DNA of 50,605 nt from Mucidula mucida (GCA_015501055.1 JADNYV010000251.1:1-50605), one strand, 5' to 3'; positions 33,913 through 44,108 are shown, counted from the stretch's first letter. The notes: generated by a model from the letters alone, not told the origin. Program-made: numbers and translations.

Positions 33913-34032
33913 ACAAGCCTGTAAATATCATTTGGTACACAGTCGCATGTTCACTTCAGTTTACAATATAAATAAACAAGCCTGTAAATATCATTTGGAC
34001 ACAGTCGCATGTTCACTTCAGTTTACAATATA
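33908..34032. repeat. Tandem duplication, ~62-bp unit, two copies
   Basis: The stretch beginning AAATAAACAAGCCTGTAAAT at 33908 recurs 63 bp later, at 33971. The copies differ by one base (TTGGTACACAG versus TTGGACACAG). The unit covers the amidohydrolase stop-codon region and its 3' flank, and lies just before the end of the exonuclease gene on the other strand. Near-identity implies a recent event, probably replication slippage. Confidence 0.85.
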
Positions 34033-34038
34033 GTACAT

Positions 34039-34970
34039 TTACTTCTGTTTCGTCTTCTTCTGCCTCGGTCTCCGCCTACTCATTATGTTACACGCTCGAC
34101 AGTAGCCGCCGCCGCCGGGAGAGAAACAGCCAATGCCTAGCAGCCTCCTACATCCCTGACAATCCCTTTTCTCGCCACTCGTATGATCGAGGATACCCAT
34201 GGGTAGAAGTGCATTCGACCTAAAAATGTCGCTTCCTTTTACAGGCGAAGCTTCCGTCCCAAGCGCTATATATCTTTGGCTGATCGCAGCGAGCTTGCGA
34301 GGCAGAAGCTTCTCCCTTGTGAAATGGTCATGGAGGAGCGACATGAGCCGCACATCCTTGGCTGCGTAGTCCAAGGATTTCGGGGCAACCGGACGCTCCA
34401 GCCATTTCGTATGGTCCACTACGGTTGATCCTCATGTCACATCATGAACGATAGACAGTGTATTGCACTCACCCACACTTTCTTCCCAATCCTTTTTCGT
34501 CCCCAGACCTCGCTCTGCCACGCTGCGTCTCAAGCCGGCAAGTACGTACAAGGAACGATGTTCGCCTTTCTTCCAGACGTGCCCTCATGCGCTCGGCATC
34601 ACCCTCGTCGCGGGAAAGCACCTCTGCAAGCTGCAGGTCGAGGTCATTGACAATATTGAGATTATACTCGTGGTAGAGCGCCGCTGCATCTATACGACTA
34701 TCGTAAAATATCTTAGAGACTGAAGGGCACTTTAGGAGGTCTAAGATGGGCCGAAGACGATCCTTCCCCAAAGTGTAGACGTCGAAAACGTAGATTGGCG
34801 GTGGCTGCGTGGCACGTTTCGCATCGCGCATAACGAGCAATGATAGTCGGCCGCCCTCCGAGTTTGAGTCCCTCGCAATCTACATATATCGCGGCAGCCC
34901 CGAGAAGGTCTCGATGAGCGCCTGTCACAGAACAGATAGGTCGGCATGTTGGCGAAAGGAAGATGGACGG
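34039..34970 (-). pseudogene. DEDDy 3'-5' exonuclease (EXD-like), frameshifted
   Basis: On the minus strand the exonuclease motifs appear in order: AIYVDCEGLKLGG (Asp and Glu of motif I), LLVMRDAKRATQPPPIYVFD, a conserved Asp in KIFYDSRIDAAALYHEY (motif II), a long linker, and KSLDYAAKDVRLMSLL (Tyr and Asp of motif III). A C-terminal cysteine cluster (CQGCRRLLGIGC, YCRAC) may bind zinc. All catalytic residues are present. The frame changes by one base between LKLGG and the following RLSLLVM near 34850, with no intron to account for it, so the gene is frameshifted or contains a sequencing indel. Family members degrade RNA or DNA from the 3' end. Confidence 0.6.
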
Positions 34971-34999
34971 CTTTCACCCCAGGGCCTTGTATATGTGAT

Positions 35000-35413
35000 G
35001 AAGCTTCTTGTCAGCTGCCAGACGGCCCTTCCCAGACTATCTTTAGGCAAGAGATCGATTCGCAAGACGTTGCACTCGAGAAAGAATGGGCATAGCAAAA
35101 GGCACAAGAATAGCAGTCATGTCAGGATATCTTTCGGAGACACGGGAAAAGATTTTGGCGTACACAGCGAGTTCTGGCTGAAAACAGTGCTTCTTCAGTC
35201 GAGTCCGCACGACCCACTCCTTATCTGTGACTTCGAGGAACGGCGACCGGCAGATGTGGCATTGATCACCTGAGAAGATAGCGGCGATGAGGAGGACAAA
35301 GTCGCCGACGAAGGACAAGACTGTGCAGCCTTCAAAGCATCTGCCAGTGGGATTGTGATGGTTACAGATTTACCAAAAGAGTTCCTGAAGACGGCGGCAA
35401 AGCACCGGATCAT
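35000..35413 (-). other. Possible exons of an unrecognised gene or 5' part of the exonuclease
   Basis: A minus-strand frame starts MIRCFAAVFRNSFGK at 35413 and could splice into WVVRTRLKKHCFQPELAVYA followed by IFSRVSERYPD. No family is recognised. It may be the N-terminal extension of the exonuclease just downstream, or a separate small gene. Confidence 0.3.
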
Positions 35414-35542
35414 GCCGCTCAGGTTTGTTTTAGCGAGCTATAGCGCTTCGTGCCCTGAGAAACTCGCGCAAGTTACACCTCAAGGATAGTACAACAGTTT
35501 CAATAGTAAATCCTATCCTACATGATCTCTACATTCGTATTC

Positions 35543-36621
35543 TCAAGCGAATTTCCCTCTGCTACTGAACTTGTAAGGAGTATCGACGCCATACTCCAAG
35601 ACATCCTTCCAATCCAATCCTCGGAGAGTATCTTCAATAGTGGTCAACCCCGTAACCCCAAGCTGTTCCTTCGTAACCTCCACAAACCCAGGCTTCGCAA
35701 AGCTCGACGAGCTCTTCTTCCGGTCAGAGTATTCCCCGAACTGGACCATCATCAAACCAAACTCGCGACCGAAACTCGGGCCAGCATGGAACGAGTCGAC
35801 AAACTCCTGATAGGCTACTTCCTCCACCTCCGCCTTCTTCCCAACGATCTCGCCCCATGTGTGCAAAAGCTTATCCACGCGCCAGACAGACTCGTTGGCG
35901 AGAACGTATTTGGAGGGAAGGCAGAGGTCGGGGCGCTCCAGGATCTTGGCAACCCAGATGCCCGTATTGTTTTCGACGTCGCCCGTCAGTGGCATATACG
36001 CCGTTGGAGGAAGTGGCTGGCTCCATACATACGTCCCATCCTTGCGCTGACGCGGAGGATTGAACGTGGCGAGATTACTGACATAGAACGCCAGTAGCAA
36101 GAACGTAGTTTTCTTGGCGAGCTCAGGGAGGGAGAGGATGTATTCGTCAACAGTGACTTTGGAGTGGAAGTGGGGTGTCTTTGTGCCGTTCAAGTCGTAT
36201 TTGTACAATGGGTAGCAAGGCAGGGTAGACCAGATGTAGTGCTGGACGCTGGGCGTCGCCAAGACTGCATCAGCTAGGAGCTTTCCCTGGGCCACCTCAC
36301 TGGTGAACGCCCTCTCATAATCGTCCATCAGGACGAACAGAGTAGTGCCGCAGACCGCATACGCGCCCTGTTAAACCTAAGTCAACTCCATGAACAGTTT
36401 GACAGAGCACCTACCTCGAGAGACTTGAGAACGCTGTCATAGTCGTTGAGGTCAGCGCCGACGACCTCGACACCTCGAGCGGCCAGCGCTTTGCCCTCTT
36501 TCCCGTCGGGATTCCTGGTGACTGCGCGAAGTGTATAAGAAGAATCAGCCAACAGCTTTGTGATGACACCTCCGCCCTGGAGGCCCGTGGCACCGAAGAC
36601 GACGACGAGCTTGGCAGACAT
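35543..36621 (-). CDS. NmrA-like NAD(P)-binding protein, copy A (343 aa)
   Basis: Exon 1 is 36621-36415 and exon 2 is 36367-35543, joined in phase 0 across a 47-nt intron, giving 343 residues. The Rossmann motif is at the N-terminus: KLVVVFGATGLQGGGVITKL (GxxGxxG), followed by LRAVTRNPDG and VEVVGADLNDYDSVLKSLE/GAYAVCG. This is typical of the NmrA/HSCARG family, atypical short-chain dehydrogenases that bind NAD(P) as redox sensors or reduce small substrates. The C-terminal half holds HFHSKVTVDEYI and LANESVWRVDKLL, as in fungal relatives. It appears intact. A paralog (copy B) lies 4-9 kb away, split by an inversion. The upstream region carries one arm of a large inverted repeat, which ends 74 bp before the start codon. 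Confidence 0.85.
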
Positions 36622-36694
36622 TCAATCGATAGTATTAGAGTGAGGAAAGGACGCTGCTCACCTGGAACCTTATACGAAGTCGACACTCGCACCT

Positions 36695-36863
36695 TTTACT
36701 CAGGAAGCCCGGCGACACTTCGGTCTGTGTCATGCCCTCTCTCACCCGTGCGCTTGCTTACAGAACGACGTAAGGCTTTTGATCCAACTACAGGATGTTA
36801 GATAGGCACATAAGACCATGTAAGCGTAGATGAATTGAAAGCTAGGTATAGACTGACGAAGAA
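36695..36863 (+). repeat. Left arm of 169-bp inverted repeat
   Basis: This arm pairs with 37013-37181 with only one mismatch seen (C in GATCCAACTA here, A in the partner). It begins TTTACTCAGGAAGCCCGGCG and ends GACTGACGAAGAA. It lies in the promoter region of NmrA copy A. The loop between the arms is 149 bp (36864-37012). Confidence 0.9.
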
Positions 36864-37012
36864 TGGAAGAGCTGTCCAATGAGGATCAAGAACATTTTTT
36901 GCGTGGTAAGTCGCTCGGGGACGATTCCTCCGATCGAAATTGACGATGCCGTAGAACCCCGAAGTGAAAAGAAGGCGTCGTAATGATGGTGGCGTGTCTA
37001 CCCACTCGTCGG

Positions 37013-37181
37013 TTCTTCGTCAGTCTATACCTAGCTTTCAATTCATCTATGCTTACATGGTCTTATGTGCCTATCTAACATCCTGTAGTTGTATCAAAAG
37101 CCTTACGTCGTTCTGTAAGCAAGCGCACGGGTGAGAGAGGGCATGACACAGACCGAAGTGTCGCCGGGCTTCCTGAGTAAA
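37013..37181 (-). repeat. Right arm of 169-bp inverted repeat
   Basis: This is the reverse complement of 36695-36863, with one mismatch in 169 bases. Its outer edge at 37181 coincides with the point where homology of the phosphate transporter ends (after the conserved LLVP), so the arm replaced the transporter's C-terminal tail. Confidence 0.9.
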
Positions 37182-38500
37182 CGGGCACAAGCAGCGTCGA
37201 GAAGATGCCCGTCAGCATGAACAAGGCAAAGATTTCTAGACTGATGAAGCAGTGTCAGATCAACGCCAACACAAGATAATGCACTTACATATGCTTTACG
37301 AAGTTGTCGATGCCACCAATATCGCGCATACGCGCAAATCCTACCTGAGAAATGATGGCACTTGCAGCGCATATAGTATGGGTCGTAGAGCGGTATCGGG
37401 TGGGAAAGACTTCCCCAGGGATGATGAACGTAGTCGTATTCGGTCCAAAGTTCTGGAAGAAGTTGGCGAGGCAGTACAGGAAGACGAACGCCTTCTGTCC
37501 GGGCTTGGTCTCGTTCATCTTCTCGTATCCAAAGACTGGATGCATGTTGATACCTTCATGGAGCGGATGGATTCGAGGGACGTACCCATGATAACAAAGA
37601 ATATCGTTAAAAGAATGAAACCCATCAGCTGGATAGGTTCCCAGGAATCGATGAACAAGAACGCAACCCAGTATCCCGGGAACAGCGCGCCCACGGCCAG
37701 AATCAAGTTCCCAGATTTTATGCAAGTTATCGTATACGCCCTGGCTGCCGGCGGTAATCGCGTTTCCAAACCCAATCGCCTGAAGCACAATACTGGAACT
37801 CAGACCAAGTCCGTAAAACGCAATCTGAGAGAATGTCAATACAAATAAACCCAATGGATGCAGACAAAACTTACATCGAGCGCAAACCACGAATACGCCG
37901 CCCCGAACAAAACCTTGAAATTCTCCCATGCAGAGAAATGCCCCCAAAAGTCCCGCCACCCAGCCTTTGGCGCATCCACCGTTTGTACCACCGCGTCCAT
38001 CCGCATTCCCATTTGTCGTAACCCTTTCGATATCCTGCGACGCCTGCTCGAGATTGCGCTCAATGTCCATTGTATACCGCGGCGTCTCCGGCATCGTCAA
38101 CCGGAAGTACAGAGCTACGACACCCGGGACACATCCCAGCCCGATCAGAATGCGCCACACTTCGTCCACATGTTCGTAAAAAGGCGGCGTGTCGCCAAGG
38201 ATAGACTACTTGTAGCATACGACGACGATAAGACCGACGACAGCCCTGCGCGGCGAACACGACGGTCATCATGCGGCCGCGGATTGTGGTCGACGCGAAT
38301 TCGGACGTTATGACCGATGCTTATCTACGTCGGGTTATGGTGAGGTGAGAAGGGCGAAAGAGAGACAGGCATACGATGAACTGCCAGACGATGAGAACTC
38401 CGAAAATGTTGACGGCGTGGCCCATGGCGGATATGAACTGGGCGAAGCAGCCGACGATGATTATCATGAGCTCGACACTGTCTATGGGGGCGGTCAGGAA
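37075..38500 (-). pseudogene. Phosphate:H+ symporter (Pho84-like MFS), decayed and truncated
   Basis: Minus-strand segments in order match fungal Pho84: VELMIIIVGCFAQ, SVITSEFASTTIRGRMM, ILGDTPPFYEHVDEVWRIL, GLGCVPGVVALYFRLTMPET, APKAGWRDFWGHFSAW, GYWVAFLFIDSWEPIQLMGF, FFQNFGPNTTTFIIPGEVFP, DIGGIDNFVKH and LFMLTGIFSTLLVP. Lesions are an in-frame TAG at 38208-38206 (in YK*SILGD), a frame change just before it, a frame change after VLQAIGFGNA, a missing segment around the GGDYPL motif, no recognisable N-terminus, and the C-terminal ETKG tail replaced by an inverted-repeat arm. The native protein has 12 membrane helices and imports phosphate. This copy is non-functional. Confidence 0.8.
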
Positions 38501-38781
38501 ACTAAGATGGTGGTATGGAAATCGTACACATTCGGCGTTACGATAAACTGAGTCAGACGCCATTGAAAACGAAGGACTAGTGCAAAGAGCCTGACCGCTG
38601 GTCCATGGTAATACTAAAATACCCCGATTCGATGAAACAGCGGCCACCACACACGAGCGTCGGGCTTGAAGGCATACACATGCAGAGGTTGGAAATGAAT
38701 GAATACAACACTCGGGAAGTACAGGAATACATGAAGATCTGCAACGATAATAAACATGAATATATATACGCCCACCTCGGG

Positions 38782-39534
38782 TCACATGAGAAGACATCGG
38801 TGGTCCGGGGCGACAGTCTGGTTTCCTGGAAGACGCTTCTCAATCTCATCAATACATAGCTCAAATGCACGCCTATGAAAGCGAAAAGTAAACGAATCAG
38901 GTAAATGACCGACTGACTCACCGACATTGGTATTTCTTTTGAACTAGTTTCGATGAACGCAGCGTTATTAGCGGCTGCAAGTGCTTTGCCGTCCGAGCGT
39001 TTACTTTTCGGCTAAATCATATCAGGTCAACATATCTGGCAAGACTAACGCCACATACGAACTACGGAGATCGGATTTGGATCCGACGATGACACAGGGG
39101 ATTTCGGGGACGCCACTGACATGACACAACTTGTCGTAGACCGTTTGAATGACCTCAAAGGACTGGATGGAGGTAATGGAGTACACAAAAACGTATCCGT
39201 GGACGCCGATGGCGTGCTGCATGTTCAATGGCGAATATTCGTCCTACAGTCAATGAATTCATCGGCTCGGCTATTAAGCTAGCACACACACCTGTCCGGC
39301 GGTGTCAAAGATCTCGCAGGAGTATTCGGATCCATTATGTATAATTGTCTTGACGTACGCCCTCTCGATCGTCGGGTAATAAGACTGTGGGAACTCGTTT
39401 TCTACAAACTGCTTCACCAGTGATGATTTTCCTATCGGTTTCTTTAGCATCGCGCGGAAAAACGCAGGTAGGGCAAAGGCTACCGCACCAACAGACCGAG
39501 TGCCGAGAACAGCTATCTTCCTGCGTTTCAGCAT
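38782..39534 (-). CDS. Rheb-like small GTPase, with frame problems near the C-terminus
   Basis: Exons include 39534-39489, 39431-39292 and one starting at 39243. The first intron splits the P-loop: GTRSVG/KSSLVKQF. Next come switch I YYPTIERAY, switch II FDTAGQ/DEYS, and MQHAIGVHGYVFVYS, VIVGSKSDLRS (G4) and NAAFIETSS (G5). The last exon reads FELCIDEIEKRL and ends CLLM before TGA at 38784-38782, a CaaX box for farnesylation. Rheb activates TORC1 at endomembranes. Three single-base discrepancies in the last ~130 coding bases (before DGKALAA, in KEIP where KENTNV is expected, and at the final junction) disturb the frame unless unusual splice sites are used. It is either a young pseudogene or a gene with sequence errors; the 5' two thirds look sound. 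Confidence 0.6.
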
Positions 39535-39866
39535 CGGAAAATGCTGGTCTGGCACAGCACTAGGTAAACAGGTATTAAAGTGAACATGGCGTTGCCGGAA
39601 TAAAAGATTCAAGGGATACCGGGTGTGGGAGCGCAAGAGCGGTGAGTGGAGAAATTTGACTCACTGTTACATAAGGAAGAGATCCAATCGCGCTCGGATC
39701 TACAATCCCGTCCTCCGAGTCGGAACAGCCGAAGAATAGCCGGCAGGTGCACGCTGAATGAATGGGTTAGAGAACAATTACATAGACGAACTGCATGACA
39801 GAGATTACAGGAGCTCAATAAAGGTTGAATGTTGGTCTGGGACTTCTACGTCTGCAGTGCATGACC

Positions 39867-39897
39867 AAAAGCAATGACCCACGCGTCGTGTTTGTTT
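39867..39897 (+). promoter_or_regulatory. ACGCGT-centred promoter module, copy 4
   Basis: ACGCGT lies at 39881-39886. The plus strand reads AAAAGCAATGACCC before it and CGTGTTTGTTT after it, matching the module seen upstream of the dUTPase-family and RNase H pieces. It lies between the Rheb-like gene and NmrA copy B; the gene it serves is not clear. Confidence 0.4.
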
Positions 39898-40562
39898 ATT
39901 GTTGACTTTGCCGACGGCAGACCGTCGCTTCTCATTTTCTTCCATCATTGACTTCTTTCCGTACTCAAACTCAAAAATTAGTATTACAGCGAGGAACGTG
40001 GACGTGGAAAGGAGCTACGGATCTCTGACGCTGCTAGTGAACGTTCGTCCTCGCGTATCCGCGCTTGAATGTCAGGTGCTTGATTTCCATTGACGAGGAT
40101 ATTCCGGTCGTTTCTTGTTCTTCCCAGGATTGAACGAGGACTATATAAGAGCTTTCATCGAGGACTAGAACACCACTGCATGGTAATTCGCTCCGGGACG
40201 TCGGGCATACATACTCAGTCTTATGCCTCCTCTGACTGACTAAACTTTCTGGCTCGTGATGTTGTGCCCGATGCGCTGACTGGTTCTTACAAGGTTCTTA
40301 TCTCCGACTTCTCGTAGACCAGACCTCGCGTTGATTCTTCTTTCCCTAGTTTTCGACAGAGGCGCCGGCATTTCTATTGCTTTCGAAGTTTGACTGTACA
40401 CTACGCGTATGGCGCATCCAATCTGTGCCCGAGCATTACTGGATACTGCCCGAGTACAATGCAAAGCAGATGACCAAGACCGAAGTTGCCCGATCAATGC
40501 TCTCGAATTATAAAGAGGCGAACATAGCTCTCCCAAATCATTGCATACTCATCTACGCTACC

Positions 40563-40723
40563 AGCCGAGTGGATCGAAAGCTTGTCGTGGTCTTTGGCGC
40601 CACCGGACTCCAGGGCGGAGGTGTCGTCACGAAACTCTTGGAAAATCCTCCTTATAGGCTTCGCGGAGTCACTAGGAATCCAGGCGGAGAGGCGGCGAAA
40701 GCGTTGATCGCTAAAGGGGGGTG
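40563..40723 (+). pseudogene. NmrA-like copy B, 5' fragment, cut by inversion
   Basis: The plus frame reads RKLVVVFGATGLQGGGVVTK followed by LRGVTRNPGGEAAKALIAKG, matching residues 3-50 of copy A. Homology ends in a G-run at 40716-40721, and the frame then stops at 40730. The next residues of the protein (RGVDVVGADLNDYNSVLKAVD) are found on the minus strand at 45080-45021. The place of the start codon has GTG (GTGGATCGA) where copy A has ATG; an in-frame ATG exists only further upstream (the frame is open from 40377). The dinucleotide-binding motif is kept, but the fragment alone cannot make a working protein. Confidence 0.8.
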
Positions 40724-40991
40724 CGAATGAACTCGTTAAACTCGACGAGGTAGCTCCCTCGCTGCCGATGAAGAGAGGGTGGATCATTGGTGGAGGTGGG
40801 GGGATTGAGTGGCAGCACAGACAATGTGGAGGTCTGCCGGCGACTATTGTCAAAGTCGATACGGCCTGACGATTGGAAGGTCAGTACGTGTTTGAGGCTG
40901 AGGTCGATGCCACATGGTTGGACCTGAGTTTTTGCAATCATATGTTAGTTAGCAGGAGGCGCTCGTAGGCGACTCTGCCGGGTAAGATCAT
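40718..40991 (-). pseudogene. dUTPase/dCTP-deaminase-family protein, 5' fragment, cut by inversion
   Basis: The minus strand reads MILPGRVAYERLLLTNI from 40991, then after a one-base frame change VQPCGIDLSLKHVLTF, SGRIDFDNSRR and GSYLVEFNEFIRTP. That is the N-terminal half of the dUTPase/dCTP-deaminase superfamily, trimeric enzymes that keep dUTP out of DNA. Homology ends exactly at the inversion breakpoint. The C-terminal half (DIMGQLFVRSSLFRSG onwards) lies on the plus strand from 45081. The change of frame after LLLTNI, near 40940, may be an older lesion. Confidence 0.8.
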
Positions 40992-41074
40992 AGTGAGCAG
41001 CGTTGTGCACGGATTGTCGTGGACCAACCGTGGAACAGTGGTTATGTTTGAAAAATGATGCCGCCCCAGGCAAA

Positions 41075-41112
41075 CCAAACAAACGCGACGCGTGTGTGAC
41101 ATGACACTTTTA
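41075..41112 (-). promoter_or_regulatory. ACGCGT-centred promoter module, copy 3
   Basis: ACGCGT lies at 41088-41093, 97 bases before the ATG of the dUTPase-family 5' fragment. On the minus strand it is preceded by TAAAAGTGTCATGTCAC and followed by CGCGTTTGTTTGG. dUTPase genes are standard MBF targets in other fungi, so the position agrees with an S-phase element. Confidence 0.5.
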
Positions 41113-41149
41113 CACTGCGACCATCCGGCTCGCCGCTGACAGTGCCCGC

Positions 41150-43991
41150 TACTACGACTATGGAAGACTTGAGCCAGCAATGGACTGGTCTTGCCGCTTA
41201 TCCATACTGCGAAGCTGACGAAGTCCGAGAGTGAGCAGGTTTGCTGGTTAAACTTCGTAGCTGACTCGAGGCTCAGGCTGCTGTACGATGTCCGTAACAC
41301 GAACAACATTCCCAACGCTCCTGAGTATATATCGTACTCCTTGGACGGTCCAGAAATACGCGTCGGACGTGAGTCGAAGATCAAGAATTCTTCGCTCAAC
41401 GACGTCGTGAAGACATTGTTCATATGCCGCTTACCCGATTTTGCACTCGTTAACGTCAGTGCTGCTTAGTTTCCTTGCTTCGTACTAACGTGAATATATA
41501 GCATGAAGCGCAGACTGCTGACATTCCTTGTTCTCTCAAAAACGAGGTTGAATGCATGGCGAAAACACTGAGCGACACAAAGTACACAAAGTTTGTAGAT
41601 GCTCCGTGCTACGAGTGGGTTCCTGTAAAGATCACTGGTCAATACTCTTCTGGAGGATGGGACGAAGTGCAGGCGACTCTGCGCCGCACCCAACTTACGA
41701 TGGCTGCCGTACGTCATGCTGGAGGTGGAATTTTGCACCATTGCACAGTGAACGTCCACAACGATGGTCCATTGGCTTATACTCTTGACTGGATACCTGC
41801 GTATGATTCAATGCTACTTGGTGCGTGGCACGACGAGCTCAAGGCGGCCAACGTCAGTATCAGGTCAGAGCTCTTGACCTCCGACACGAGTGATCGCTCA
41901 TGATCTGTTTCAGTTTTCGTCCACGCTGGTCTCTCTTCCCAACCAGCAATGCACTGTCGGAGCTTGAATGGCCCGTAATCGTTCCCGACGTTGTGTTCTC
42001 AGCTAGAGTCCCTCTGTCTAACGCTCGCTGGATTGCCGCGCGCCGCTATCATCCTGGTTACGTCTTCGCCGATTCGGACGTCGCTCTTGGCGAGAATGAC
42101 TTCCTCGAAATTCCCATCTTTGTTGTTGAATACGATAAAGCACCGACAGAAGAAGCGAGAACCCATGAAGTACATCTCAAATCGGCTATGACGGCTGCTC
42201 TTCCTCTTCACGCAGCTCTTGGTCTTCAAATACCTCTAGCAGGACTTTACTTGAACCACTTCGAAGCGGAGACATTTATTACTACTTTGAGGGACCAAAA
42301 TGAGGTGTGTAACATCGCCAATATTACTTATCAGACATCGGTCTCATTAGTACAAAACAGCCATTAATCCACAAGGTTTTCCTCGAGTGGCCGTTCAAGT
42401 CGCTGAATTTGAGGAGGGAACCAAGTCTACATATCTGGCACATCCGGAGCATGATATCCAACTTACGCGAGATTGCGACGCGTGTCATCGACGAGTGCAT
42501 GCAGGGTCCGGCGGACAAACCCTTGGGCATCTGCTCGTGGCCGGAACTGGCCTACATAGAGCCAACGGATCGTATCGAGAGCCGGCGACAGCCGATTGAC
42601 AGACAACATCCTCCGTTGGTTGCCACTGAAGTTGTACTAAAGTACGCAGGTCGTTTTCCGTTCTCGGCATTCTCACCAATCCGTCCTGTCTAGCTTTCTG
42701 TTTGCTTCAGAGGTAGTGTTCATTGAAGAATGGCTGGAAACAGCGGGCGTCATCGTCATGCCGGAATCTCAAAGAAGTGTAGAATTTCCGAAACATGTAA
42801 GGGAATGGCTTGAGCTCTTCATAGGCTCCCGCGAAGTGAACCATGCCCGTCTTCTGGTAAGTTCATGTAAAAAGTCACATTTGCCTCGGTCTGATTCTAC
42901 GGTCTCGCAAAGGAAATCATCGAAGACACCAAGAAGGCAATCCCCGACGCTGCTTACGGCCTGATCGAGCCATTTCTGTCGGCATATCAGGCGTCGTCAG
43001 CTGTAGCTTCCAAAGCTGGCGTTCAAACGTATTCGAGTTCTGATATCTCGTTTTCGTTGACTTTCAGCTTGTATGCGAAAGAGATAGTCGACGTCCCCGT
43101 CAGCTCCCTTGACAGACATTCGCAAACAACTCATTGGATGAGCCTCTATGCATCTCTCTTCTCTCGTGCATGGCAGGCGGCGAAGACAAACCTCATTCTC
43201 CAGTGAGTACCTCCTTGCTTTATAAACCGATGAAACTAACGATTAAAAGGCAATGTCCACAATGGCATGTCCATCACTGTCTCCGCCGCACAGATGAAGG
43301 AATAGCAGGGCGCGTACCGCTTCTCGACGAGATGCGTCCGAACTTTGCCTTCCTGCTTGGTCTTCCTCAAGACTCCCTAATTCTACCCATGCGCGAGTGG
43401 CAAGAGGACAGACAAGAAGCTCTTATGTTCGAATTTGCAGTCACGACCCATTATACCGATGCTACTGGGATTAAACGTGCTCAGGTACCGGTCTTGATTG
43501 TGGAATATGTCCTACTGCCCGACGAGCGCTTCAAACACCTCGCACATCTATCCATGGCCCTGAGATCTGCACTTGCAATTTGGGAACTCCACTGCGTCAA
43601 TGCGCCGGTCATCGGCTTGCTTGTCGAACGGAATACTGTCACAACGGTGATGGGTTGGATCGCCGAAGATGGGAAGGTACGATCTATCGTTTATGTATAA
43701 TCCAACGACTGAATGAGTTTACAGTGTATGATCCAAGAGGTTTCCGATTATCAGTTCGATGTATTCGACCCATATGATGCGTTCAGGCTATACGAGCTTG
43801 TGAGCGCGCAAGGCTTACAGGCCTTGCGAACTCAGATCCGCCGGATGATAGCTATTCATAAGGAAGAAGCGCTCGACTGGCTGGCAGATGATGACTATAC
43901 CAGCTGGAAATCGGCTGCCGATAGACTGCCCAGTGCTGAGTTGTATAGTGATAGCAAGTCCATAGGTGACTGGAGAGATGGCGTACAGTAA
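41150..43991 (+). CDS. Uncharacterised two-domain protein (tandem related halves, PD-(D/E)XK-like motif in the first)
   Basis: A multi-exon gene runs on the plus strand. Joins that fit in phase include .../41503, .../41914 (SI/SFRPRW), the intron after RDQNE near 42303, 42650-42710, the intron after HARLL near 42857, and the last near 43678. The first half contains WPVIVPDVVF, FLEIPIFVVEYDKAPTEE and HLKSAMTAALPLHAAL. The second half contains AQVPVLIVEYVLLPDERF and HLSMALRSALAIWELHCV, then a C-terminal helical part (LRTQIRRMIAIHKEEALDWL). The halves are clearly related. PD plus VEYDK in the first half recalls PD-(D/E)XK nucleases, but this is a guess. In the second half PD and the Asp of EYD are lost. 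The exact start and one junction near 43250, which may be frameshifted, are unresolved. Confidence 0.6.
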
Positions 43992-44108
43992 GCTGCGTAT
44001 GATAATTGAATAGACAAGGTTGAGCTTTGTATGTTGTTTTGAAACATTCGCATCAAGAGAGATACGCGAGCCGGTCATGGTAAACAGACATTGAAGTACT
44101 ATCATTCT

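Noticed and set aside
35522..36097. A 191-codon plus frame over NmrA copy A
   Set aside because: It is an antisense shadow; the minus frame carries the NmrA motifs. The matching shadow appears over copy B at 44331-44687.
37252..37848. A 198-codon plus frame within the phosphate transporter
   Set aside because: It is the antisense of the transporter pseudogene; the minus strand carries the recognisable Pho84 motifs.
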